64,000 nt of DNA from Chamaesiphon minutus PCC 6605 (GTDB lineage: Bacteria > Cyanobacteriota > Cyanobacteriia > Cyanobacteriales > Chamaesiphonaceae): assembly GCF_000317145.1 (NCBI RefSeq), contig NC_019697.1, positions 1,798,001-1,862,000 on the forward strand, written 5' to 3'. The notes under the pieces are model-generated. The model had not been told where the DNA came from. It searched no databases and worked only from the letters and a program-made list of their open reading frames with translations. Numbering within the stretch: position 1 is the first letter of the stretch; each line of letters begins with the position of its first letter. Below, piece by piece: positions 26,535 to 34,974 of this stretch. Position numbers and translations under genes: made by a program.

Positions 26535-27776
26535 ATGTTAACTAAGATAGAATTACAAAATTTTAAGTGTTTTCAAGAGAAAACTGTTTTTCCATTGGGT
26601 CGGTTAACCTTGCTCACAGGTATTAATGGGCAAGGAAAATCTAGTTTGATTCAGTCTTTGTTGTTAATGAGACAATCAATTGAATATAACGATCGTACTA
26701 TTAAGTTAATTTTAAATGGAAACTGTCTTAATTTAGGCAGATTTAATGAAATTAGAAATACACATACATCAAGAGAAAAACCAATTGTTTTTAAGTATTT
26801 TCATAACAACGTAGTAAATTCAGATGACGGTGAAATAATTACAACACAAGGGAGTGCTGACTACTCTTTTGTCGAAGATATGAAAGATGATATGGTTGCG
26901 ACACTTAAATCAGTTGAAATTGAAGCGAATAGTAGTTGGCTATTAACAAACGATTCTAGAGCTTTTCACGAAAAGTTTGAATTCGACCAAGACGAGCAAG
27001 ATGACCAACTCTTACACTTTGTCCCTACCTATATTCAAATTCTAGAGAAAAAAATTGAGTATCAAAAATTATTAAATTTTTCGGCGATTCATTATATTTC
27101 TGCTGATAGATTAGGGCCTCAAGATTTTTATTTTAGATCGACTATTCCTAAATTTCCTAATGTTGGTTTAAAAGGAGAACTAACAGTTAATTTACTTTAC
27201 AGAATGAAAGATGAATTAATCGACGATAATTTATGTTTAGGTGCGGATGCGAAAACTTTAATCATCCAAACACAAGAATGGCTTAATAAAATATTTGATG
27301 GGGCAAAAGTTGAAGTTTTTGGTTCGCAAACAAACGTATTAGAATTAATGTTTAATAGTAGTTTGTCAAAGGATCGTTTCCGCCCTGCTAATATTGGTTT
27401 TGGATACCATTGTATCTTGCCTATTATTGTTTCTGGACTTATTGCTAAAGAGGGAGAAATTTTAATAGTAGAAAATCCTGAAGCACATTTACATCCTAAA
27501 GCTCAATCAGAACTCGCTAAATTTTTAGCTAAAATTAGTGCTTGTGGAATACAAGTATTTATAGAATCTCATAGCGATCATATTTTGAACGCATTGCGAA
27601 TTGCTGTTCTTGATAAGATTTTAATTCATGAAGAATTGAGTATCTTATATTTTTCTCAACACATCGACCAATCTGTGATTCAAATACCTCTTCATCCAGA
27701 TGGGAAGATTGAAGAATGGCCTGATGGATTCTTCGATCAAATGGATAAGGATTTTGAGCGTCTTTTTGAAATTTAA
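26535..27776 (+). CDS. AAA ATPase of RecF/OLD type (DUF3696-like)
   Basis: 413 aa. Starts KIELQNFKCFQE, the usual opening of SMC/RecF-like ATPases, then Walker A TLLTGINGQGKSSLIQSLL (~25-43). The C-terminal part has a signature-like NIGFGYHCILPIIVSGL, Walker B LIVENPEAHLHPKAQSELA (~312-330) and the His-switch segment FIESHSDHILNALRIAV. No TOPRIM domain is seen, unlike OLD nucleases. It is likely the energy-using sensor of the three-gene cassette, with DUF262 or the third protein as effector. AT-rich like its partners. Confidence 0.85.
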   Translation: MLTKIELQNFKCFQEKTVFPLGRLTLLTGINGQGKSSLIQSLLLMRQSIEYNDRTIKLILNGNCLNLGRFNEIRNTHTSREKPIVFKYFHNNVVNSDDGEIITTQGSADYSFVEDMKDDMVATLKSVEIEANSSWLLTNDSRAFHEKFEFDQDEQDDQLLHFVPTYIQILEKKIEYQKLLNFSAIHYISADRLGPQDFYFRSTIPKFPNVGLKGELTVNLLYRMKDELIDDNLCLGADAKTLIIQTQEWLNKIFDGAKVEVFGSQTNVLELMFNSSLSKDRFRPANIGFGYHCILPIIVSGLIAKEGEILIVENPEAHLHPKAQSELAKFLAKISACGIQVFIESHSDHILNALRIAVLDKILIHEELSILYFSQHIDQSVIQIPLHPDGKIEEWPDGFFDQMDKDFERLFEI

Positions 27777-27781
27777 AACAA

Positions 27782-28660
27782 ATGATTAAAGTTGAAATAT
27801 TTATTAATGAAATTTCTTTGAATGAACAATACAAAACCCAGGAGGAATTCGAGAATGCTCTAAAAATAATTAAAGATATTTTTGAATCAATCAATTCTAT
27901 TCAAAAAGAAAACATAAATCGAAAAATCTATTACACTAATGTACTTTGGGATTGCACTGTCATTAAAAATATTCTTTTTAAAGAAAGCTTTAATAAAATC
28001 AAGCAAAAAGATTTCAAAATAGCAATTAGAAATATTATGTTTAACAAAGTTAATCCAAAAGACTGGCAAGCAGAAAAAATTCATTTGGAACAAGACCATT
28101 TTGATTATTTCGATGGCAAAGATTACAAAGATGCAAAAAATACATCTCTAGCAGAAGCTACGGAAAGACAGCTAATTAATTCAGATTCAAAGTATTTATT
28201 AATTAATTTTATAGATTCTTCTTTCCAAGATTTACATCCTGAGATTCTAGAATGCAGCTATATCTCTGTTGCTAAAAATAATGAAATAACAATTCCAATT
28301 AAGTTAGATAGTGCTGACAAGAGAATTGGGTTAGAGAAATGGCTAGAGAAAAGCTGTCGATTGAGTAAATATAAGTACAACTATGAATCTGCTGTAAATC
28401 CACCTACAGATACTCAAACTATATTGAGAGATAATAATAAATTTGAGCGTACTCAATGTCAATATGATGGTAGGGCAATTTATAAAGAGAAAGAAACCGG
28501 GTACCTCTGGTATGTGGATAATCTACATTACGGAAAAGCTACCCATTTAGAAGTTTTTGATAAGACAGGAGATAATCATATTGGAGAATCAGATTTAGAG
28601 GGAAATATTGATAAAGCAAAATCTGATAATAAAAAAACTTTGAAAAATTCTAACATTTAA
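27782..28660 (+). CDS. unknown third protein of the DUF262/AAA cassette
   Basis: 292 aa, starting 5 bp after the ATPase gene, so clearly in the operon. Residues ~1-200 are charged and helical with no domain I can name. The last ~60 residues (QYDGRAIYKEKETGYLWYVD, then NLHYGKATHLEVFDKTGDNH and IGESDLEG) resemble short modules at the C-terminus of polymorphic toxins or their neighbours; I recall the pattern but cannot name the family. It could be the effector of the cassette. A weaker reading is a specificity or immunity factor. Confidence 0.6.
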   Translation: MIKVEIFINEISLNEQYKTQEEFENALKIIKDIFESINSIQKENINRKIYYTNVLWDCTVIKNILFKESFNKIKQKDFKIAIRNIMFNKVNPKDWQAEKIHLEQDHFDYFDGKDYKDAKNTSLAEATERQLINSDSKYLLINFIDSSFQDLHPEILECSYISVAKNNEITIPIKLDSADKRIGLEKWLEKSCRLSKYKYNYESAVNPPTDTQTILRDNNKFERTQCQYDGRAIYKEKETGYLWYVDNLHYGKATHLEVFDKTGDNHIGESDLEGNIDKAKSDNKKTLKNSNI

Positions 28661-28821
28661 TACAGTCTGAGGTTGAAACCGCTGCTAATGTTGCACAGCC
28701 TGCTGATGCGGGTTATAAGGCGAACGGATCTGATCGATCGAGACTAGCCGCTTGGGATGAAGATTTTCATGCTTTAGCGTGTGGTATAATTTTACTAATT
28801 TCCTTGCAATTGAGGTCGTAT

Positions 28822-29409
28822 ATGGTTGCAGCAAAAGAACATTCGCCTCGATTTACCCCCGAAGAATACTTTGCTTGGGAACAGCAGCAAGAAGTCAAGC
28901 ATGAGTACTTTGACGGTGAAGTCTTTGCGATGAGTGGTGGAACTCAAAATCATGGGCGTATTGCCGTTCGGCTCGTCTCTTTGCTCGATAATCATCTGGA
29001 CGATGGCAATTGTGCCGTGCTTAATTCAGATGTCAGGGTGAAGATTCAAGCAGCAGAAAAGTATGTTTACCCCGATGCAAGTGTGACATGCGATGAGCGA
29101 GATCGAGACACACCTCAATATGTTGCTTACCCGCGCCTGATAATCGAAGTACTATCGCCAAGCACCGAAGCTTACGATCGAGGGAAAAAATTCAAACTCT
29201 ATCAGCGATCGACTAGCTTAATTGAATACGTCCTAGTCAGTGTTGAAGAAATCGAAATTGAAGTATTCCGCAAGAACGAGCGGGGTAAGTGGGAAGTGAC
29301 CAATTACGCCGCTGGAGATAATGTAGAACTAGAAAGTATCGACCTCACCTTTGCAATCGATCGAGTCTATCGAGGCATCAGTTTTAACAATTCACAAATC
29401 ATCGAATAA
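28822..29409 (+). CDS. Uma2-family (DUF820) PD-(D/E)xK nuclease-like protein
   Basis: About 195 aa. Uma2 landmarks are visible: FTPEEYFAWEQQQEVKHEYFDGEV, NHGRIAVRL, the PDASVTCDERD strand and RLIIEVLSPSTEAYDRGKKF with the catalytic-type E-x-L. The family is greatly expanded in cyanobacteria, and individual roles are mostly unknown. The ATG at 28822 (MVAAKEHSPRF) matches family starts better than the TTG at 28804. Confidence 0.9.
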   Translation: MVAAKEHSPRFTPEEYFAWEQQQEVKHEYFDGEVFAMSGGTQNHGRIAVRLVSLLDNHLDDGNCAVLNSDVRVKIQAAEKYVYPDASVTCDERDRDTPQYVAYPRLIIEVLSPSTEAYDRGKKFKLYQRSTSLIEYVLVSVEEIEIEVFRKNERGKWEVTNYAAGDNVELESIDLTFAIDRVYRGISFNNSQIIE

Positions 29410-29438
29410 ATAAGTCCTTCGCTAACCTCTCTTCTGCC

Positions 29439-30149
29439 ATGTATCAGTACGAGTTACCCAGATACCTACCTACCGCCGACGAACTGCCAAATTCCGATGA
29501 TACTCCAGTGGATAACGAACTCCAAGAAATCATCCCCAACCTGCTCAAATCGATCTTACGAATGCTCTGGAAAGGTCGGATGGATTGGTTTTTTGGCATC
29601 GACATGGGGATCTATACCCATCCAGAACAACCCCCAATCGTCCCCGATGGCTTCTTGAGTCTGAATGTCGAACGCTCCTTCGACGAAAATTTACGCTTGA
29701 GTTACTTGCTCTGGGAGGAGGAGATCTCGCCGACTTTAGTATTAGAAGTGGTGTCTGCTAAACCAGGCGGTGAATACACTACCAAGCTCGATAAGTATGC
29801 CGAACTCGGCGTGCTTTACTACGTTATCTATAACCCCAAACGTCGCCGCAAATCTAAATTAGAGATTCATAAACTCATTCAAGGTAATTATGAATTGCAA
29901 AATGCCAATCCCCTATGGATGCCTGAAATTGGCTTGGGAATTGGCAGCGAACGCGCTGAATATGACGACTTAATGCGAGAGTGGCTGTATTGGTACGACG
30001 AGAACGACAACCGCTATCCTACCCCATACGAACAAATCGAACTCGAACGCCAACGTGCCAATGATGCCGATCGCTTAATCGAACAAGAACGCCAACGCGC
30101 CGATCGCCTTGCTGCTAAATTACGCGATCTGGGTATCGACCCTGATTAG
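29439..30149 (+). CDS. Uma2-family (DUF820) protein with C-terminal coiled coil
   Basis: 236 aa. The core includes PIVPDGFLSLNV, SPTLVLEVVSAKPGGEYTTK and KYAELGVLYYVIYNP, as in Uma2 nucleases. After ~200 an Arg/Glu-rich repeat (LERQRANDADRLIEQERQRA) forms a short coiled coil, common in cyanobacterial members. It lies 29 bp after another Uma2 gene on the same strand, and is convergent with the adenine methylase, whose stop is 19 bp away. Confidence 0.9.
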   Translation: MYQYELPRYLPTADELPNSDDTPVDNELQEIIPNLLKSILRMLWKGRMDWFFGIDMGIYTHPEQPPIVPDGFLSLNVERSFDENLRLSYLLWEEEISPTLVLEVVSAKPGGEYTTKLDKYAELGVLYYVIYNPKRRRKSKLEIHKLIQGNYELQNANPLWMPEIGLGIGSERAEYDDLMREWLYWYDENDNRYPTPYEQIELERQRANDADRLIEQERQRADRLAAKLRDLGIDPD

Positions 30150-30168
30150 AATCGATGTGTTGACATTT

Positions 30169-33100
30169 TCAACTGCTGAAGAACTCCCAGGCGGTGCGGT
30201 AGTCTGCTACTCTGTCGCATTTGTCAAAGGGTGCTTGGTAGCTAATCGTCCGTTGATACGCGCCTGTGGGAAGGGTATCGTCGGTGGTGGTAATTTCTAC
30301 CGTCCCCTCGGTCATATTTTGGACACATTCCCAGCCGATGGTTTGGGTTTTTTTGTTGCCTTTGCGGGGTAAGCCGACACCGACTAAGCCTTTACTGGTG
30401 GTGAAGACTATTCGCCCGTTTTGGTCGAAGTAGGTTTCCCGTTCGTATTGTTGCATGACGGGAAATTGGACGCGGTAGATGGTAATCAGTTCTTCTAGGG
30501 TTAAACCGAGTGCCATTGCCACTAATACGTCGATTTCGACTAATGCCTGACGGCGGCTGTAGTCGCTGCGGAGGGCGCAGTTACGCTGCCAGTTGGGGGT
30601 GAGGTGCGACCAAAATGTGTTGGGTAGGCGCGGATCTGGTTTGCTCCATTGGGTGTGAGCGAATTCGGGTTGCCAGCAGTCTTGCCAGAGTTCGGTGTAG
30701 TGAGTGGTGAGGCAATTTAGGGTGAGGGTGCGGATCGTAAGATTGCGATCGGTTTCTGGTAATGGTAATAATCTTAATATTGATTCGTATAAGTCAGATT
30801 TACCAGTAGTCTTGATGTAAAAGTCATAGACAATTGAGCTAGATAAACCAGTGAATTTAATTAGCTGCTCTGAATTTTTAAAAGTTGTTGAAATAACTGG
30901 ATGAACATGGGCAGATCCTTTGGGCGTTATCGCTCCAATAAAAGTTCTTTCTCCTGATTGACTTAATTGCCGACGAGCAACAAATCGATAAAAATCAGTT
31001 ACGGGATTTTTGTCACCCCAGGGGACTTTAGGAGTACGACGGCGGTACTCTGCGGGGTCGCAGTCGGAGACATAGTTGGTTCGGGGAAGATAGTCATCGG
31101 CGATGGTGTTGAGATCTATGACATCATATTGACTATTTTGAACACAAATATAGCGCGGGGTTTTGTTCAGTGGATTACCAACAAAGAAGTGTGGGCCAGA
31201 GAGAATTAGACTTTTTATTTCATTACTCTGTTCTTCCGCAATTGAAGATGGAAAAGTAGTTTGACGGCGAATGGTGTGGTCTTTTTTAACAGCATTGGTT
31301 TCGTCAAACATCACAGTTGCATAATATTCACCTTGTAAGTCGCCGAGGTGTTGTGGTTGTCGAGCAAATTTTTCTAATACGCTGACTAAGTTTTGGGTAT
31401 GAATGGCGGGAAGTCGAGCAGATTCTGGTGCTGTACCTGATTCGTCGTAGAGTTGGGCAAAGAGGGCAAGCGTATCTCGATCGACACTAATAATTCTGCT
31501 AGGATGTCCAGTGGTTTCCCATTTACCTTCAGCATTTTTAATCCCTGGGACTGTGAGAGTATTTTCTGCTTCAAAGGATTCATAAATTGTGCTGGTGCTG
31601 TAGAGATTGGCCATATGCACAAGACGAATAATATCAGGTTCTTGAATAAGTATTTTTTGATAGATATTGATGCTAAATTTCGCATGATGGTCTACATCTG
31701 AAAATAGAGTGAACTCATTAGCAAACTGGAAATGAGCTTTTAGATATTGATAGAGTGTTTCTCGAAGCACCCCACCTTTAGGGTCGTCATAAACTCCTTC
31801 AGGATGTAGAAACCCAATCACCCCTTCTGGCTTACAAAATTGCCAAGCTTGAGGTAAAAAGCACTTAAATACATTAGTCTGCATTCCCTTGAGTAAGGGG
31901 TAATTTTGTACCGCATTTAAAAAGTTCTGAGTTCCCGCCGCTTCCTCATACTCTCGCAAATAAGCAGTGTATAGACGCAGAAATTTAGTAAACACTACCT
32001 CTCGCTGGTTTGCCAAGTCACTAGCCGAAAGTTTCCGCAATACCACCAGCGGATCGTAATCGCCCAAAATTCCGCCTTCTTCCCACTCTATTTTCAACCA
32101 CGGGGGATTTCCCACCATTAAGTCAAAACCGCCCCGCTCTTGGAAAATATCAGCAAACTCTAACTCCCAATGAAAAAAGTGTTGTCTGTCAGTAACTTCT
32201 GCCACAATTCCCAACCGAGGATAAAAGCGTTTTAGCTTATCTAAATCGACAAAGCCGTAAGTTTTGAGAGCTAATTGTCCCTGCTCGGCGGATTGGGTTT
32301 CGGGAAATAGGGCTAATTGTTGAGAGCTAGGAACTAACATTTCGGTTTCCCCCAAGATTGCCCCCACTTCTTGAAGAAATTGTTCGCGGCTGGGTAATTC
32401 CTCTGCTCGATCGATCGGCCAAAACCACAAAGCACACCAGTAATCCATCACCAGTTTCAGTCGGCGATATTTACTGGCATTACTGACACCTTGAGAGAGC
32501 TTTTCTTGCTCGTAGATTTTATCTTTCATCGCCAGGGGCACGCCGCCCCGTAACGAGTTGTTCGGTTGTCCCCAAACTTGGAGATCGTCGGTGGTGCGTT
32601 CCTTGATTTTGGCGAGTTCTTGGGCATATTCATCCCAGATCTCGGCGATCTTTTTACTCAAAATTACTGCATAGTCAGCCTGCTCTGGCGTAAATCCAGT
32701 TTTGGCGAACTCTTTTTGCCAAGTAGTAATTTGTCCGATTGCTGTTGGTTCGAGGGATTTAATTACTTTATCGGTGTAATTTGCCATCGCCGGATCGCCT
32801 AGTAAGAAGTGAAATATCCCTTCCCCAGACTTTTGTGCGATGGGTGAAGATTCATGCCATTTTCCTAAACCTTTTTTATCTGCGAGAATCTGCTGTTTAG
32901 TATATACCTGTCGCCGTGCGCCGATGAGAGAGTTACCACAGTGAAGCTGCGTTCCAAACCACGGGATAAATATCTGTTTATCTTTATCGCCATAAATGCA
33001 GTTGAGCCATAATGAAACCTCGGCTAACTCCATCGCGATCGGGTTTTTATCGATGCCATAGACATTGCGATCGGCTAGCAGCATTTTCACCTTCTGCTTC

Positions 33101-34974
33101 TCGATGATAATATCCTCGTGGGGAATTTTCTCGCCAAGTTCCTGCTGTTTCCGTTCTAAATAAGCCTCGGCTAATTGATCTACCACTTCATTCAAAAATG
33201 CCGCACTGCCCATCGCTGGTTCGCAGATTGTAAGCTGGAGTATATCATCGGCTTTTTTGTCTTGCAGGAGTTCTTTGAGCGCGTATTTAACCAAACATTG
33301 AGTCAAAGATTGGGGCGTATAATAACTAGCACTTTTAGTGCGATCGCGTCCGGCTAATCGGAATAAAAACTTGCCCTTGGGATGTTGGCGATGTCTACCC
33401 GTTTTTGGATCGATGACTAATTCGGCTTTGGTAAATTCCGCCAATCGATCGACACTCACAAAATAACCAACTTCTAGATCGTTTCCTTCTCCCGTCGGTG
33501 CGGAATTCGTGCTTTCATCCTCTTCTTCATCTTCATCCTCTGCACTTTTCTTCTTATCCTTTTTAGCTGGCTGTACCTCATACAGATCCTCCTCCGCAAA
33601 GAAGGCTGATAGGCTCAGTAAGCCCTCATAAACCTCCCCAAGTTGGTTTACTCCCAATTGAGCGTAACTAATCCGCCCGCGCCGCCGTTTGCCCGCTGTT
33701 TGGGACAAAGACATCAATTCTAAAATCTCGCGCAGGACAGAATTTCGCAGCTTCACCCCATTTAACAACGACGTGCGATCGGGGTCGAATAGATGACTTT
33801 TGAGTTCGGGGAGCCGAAAAGTATCCACACCACCTTTAGCTAGTGCGGTAGGCGTTGCTAGACTCAACTGCGCGTGTCGAACTGGATAACCTTCCCAGAG
33901 CAGTTTGAATAGTTGGCGAATACAGTTATCGATGTAATAACCGCCCTCATCCTCTGGGGTGAGTAACTGACTCTGCTCCAAATCGCGCAAGCTCTCTAGA
34001 CTATAGCCCTCGCGATAGACATCCGCATTCAGCGGCGCGTAGCCCAATTCGGGACGCGCCTCGATGTAGAAAATAAATAGTAATCGATACACCCAGCGCA
34101 GACACTCAATTTTTAGCTGGTTGGGATCGGTGGTTTGTTCCCCCGCTGCTTGTTGTGCGTCGCTGGTAAATACCCGCTCTTTTTTGACATAACGGCGATA
34201 GTGTAACACCTCATTTCCCAATAACTCGATCGCTTCCCGCAGGGCAAATTTCAGATCGGCAGAAACACTATAGGTATGTTTATGACTATTTTCATCCAAC
34301 CTGTCGAGTAAAGCCGTCCCCTCACTCGGACAAGTATGTTCTCGATGCAATAAAGTCGCCGCCGCTAACAGGGCATTCGGGTCATTTTCACGGAATAATT
34401 CACCTAAATCAAACCGCAATAATCGCGATGAATTCCACTTGGCTCGATCGATTAAAGCAATACTATTTACACTGATCAAAATTACCCAACGCGGCGGTTC
34501 GGTAATGGTAAAGATCCGATCGTTGAGGATATCTTCTAATGTATCTGTCCCGATTTCTCCATCTGGAAACTGGACAGAATTAGCCAGGATACCCAGATTG
34601 TCCCCTGAATTTACGCCTTCTACTACCCATAATAGGGGCGTACCATTACTGCGGGTGACTTCTACCGCGATCGGCAGTAAGTAATCTTCATCTAAAACTT
34701 TAACTTGAGGCTGGTAACTATAGCCCAAAATCTCCAGTAACTTTTGACAAAAACCGTGCTGAAGTTCGAGCTTTTCACTGTCAGTAGAAATGCGTTCTAG
34801 TTTATCCTGAAGGCGGAAATATTCCGCTCTCAAACCAGCCAATAACCGATCGGGTGTTTTCTCAGTGTCGCTACCCCAATTTTTACTCAAGGTTTTTAAG
34901 TCTTGAGTCAATACCGCATCTAAATAGTAATCTGAATAAAATTCATTTTCGTTCGCAATTCCGACTAATGGCAC
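30169..34974 (-). CDS. DISARM DrmMI-like/Eco57I-type adenine DNA methyltransferase
   Basis: 1601 aa. Methylase motif I is LTICEPAMGSAAFLNEV (~580-600) and motif IV is VGNPPWLKIEW (~952-962), with VYGIDKNPIAMELAEVSLWL between them. The Asn-Pro-Pro-Trp motif indicates N6-adenine methylation. The N-terminal ~550 residues and the C-terminal target-recognition-like part are as in large type IIG/PglX/DrmMI proteins. An acidic linker rich in Glu/Asp and Lys lies at ~475-500. The start overlaps the end of the SNF2 helicase gene by 10 bp. It probably marks self DNA for the island's system. Naming it DrmMI is an inference from context. Confidence 0.82.
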   Translation of the reverse strand: MPLVGIANENEFYSDYYLDAVLTQDLKTLSKNWGSDTEKTPDRLLAGLRAEYFRLQDKLERISTDSEKLELQHGFCQKLLEILGYSYQPQVKVLDEDYLLPIAVEVTRSNGTPLLWVVEGVNSGDNLGILANSVQFPDGEIGTDTLEDILNDRIFTITEPPRWVILISVNSIALIDRAKWNSSRLLRFDLGELFRENDPNALLAAATLLHREHTCPSEGTALLDRLDENSHKHTYSVSADLKFALREAIELLGNEVLHYRRYVKKERVFTSDAQQAAGEQTTDPNQLKIECLRWVYRLLFIFYIEARPELGYAPLNADVYREGYSLESLRDLEQSQLLTPEDEGGYYIDNCIRQLFKLLWEGYPVRHAQLSLATPTALAKGGVDTFRLPELKSHLFDPDRTSLLNGVKLRNSVLREILELMSLSQTAGKRRRGRISYAQLGVNQLGEVYEGLLSLSAFFAEEDLYEVQPAKKDKKKSAEDEDEEEDESTNSAPTGEGNDLEVGYFVSVDRLAEFTKAELVIDPKTGRHRQHPKGKFLFRLAGRDRTKSASYYTPQSLTQCLVKYALKELLQDKKADDILQLTICEPAMGSAAFLNEVVDQLAEAYLERKQQELGEKIPHEDIIIEKQKVKMLLADRNVYGIDKNPIAMELAEVSLWLNCIYGDKDKQIFIPWFGTQLHCGNSLIGARRQVYTKQQILADKKGLGKWHESSPIAQKSGEGIFHFLLGDPAMANYTDKVIKSLEPTAIGQITTWQKEFAKTGFTPEQADYAVILSKKIAEIWDEYAQELAKIKERTTDDLQVWGQPNNSLRGGVPLAMKDKIYEQEKLSQGVSNASKYRRLKLVMDYWCALWFWPIDRAEELPSREQFLQEVGAILGETEMLVPSSQQLALFPETQSAEQGQLALKTYGFVDLDKLKRFYPRLGIVAEVTDRQHFFHWELEFADIFQERGGFDLMVGNPPWLKIEWEEGGILGDYDPLVVLRKLSASDLANQREVVFTKFLRLYTAYLREYEEAAGTQNFLNAVQNYPLLKGMQTNVFKCFLPQAWQFCKPEGVIGFLHPEGVYDDPKGGVLRETLYQYLKAHFQFANEFTLFSDVDHHAKFSINIYQKILIQEPDIIRLVHMANLYSTSTIYESFEAENTLTVPGIKNAEGKWETTGHPSRIISVDRDTLALFAQLYDESGTAPESARLPAIHTQNLVSVLEKFARQPQHLGDLQGEYYATVMFDETNAVKKDHTIRRQTTFPSSIAEEQSNEIKSLILSGPHFFVGNPLNKTPRYICVQNSQYDVIDLNTIADDYLPRTNYVSDCDPAEYRRRTPKVPWGDKNPVTDFYRFVARRQLSQSGERTFIGAITPKGSAHVHPVISTTFKNSEQLIKFTGLSSSIVYDFYIKTTGKSDLYESILRLLPLPETDRNLTIRTLTLNCLTTHYTELWQDCWQPEFAHTQWSKPDPRLPNTFWSHLTPNWQRNCALRSDYSRRQALVEIDVLVAMALGLTLEELITIYRVQFPVMQQYERETYFDQNGRIVFTTSKGLVGVGLPRKGNKKTQTIGWECVQNMTEGTVEITTTDDTLPTGAYQRTISYQAPFDKCDRVADYRTAWEFFSS

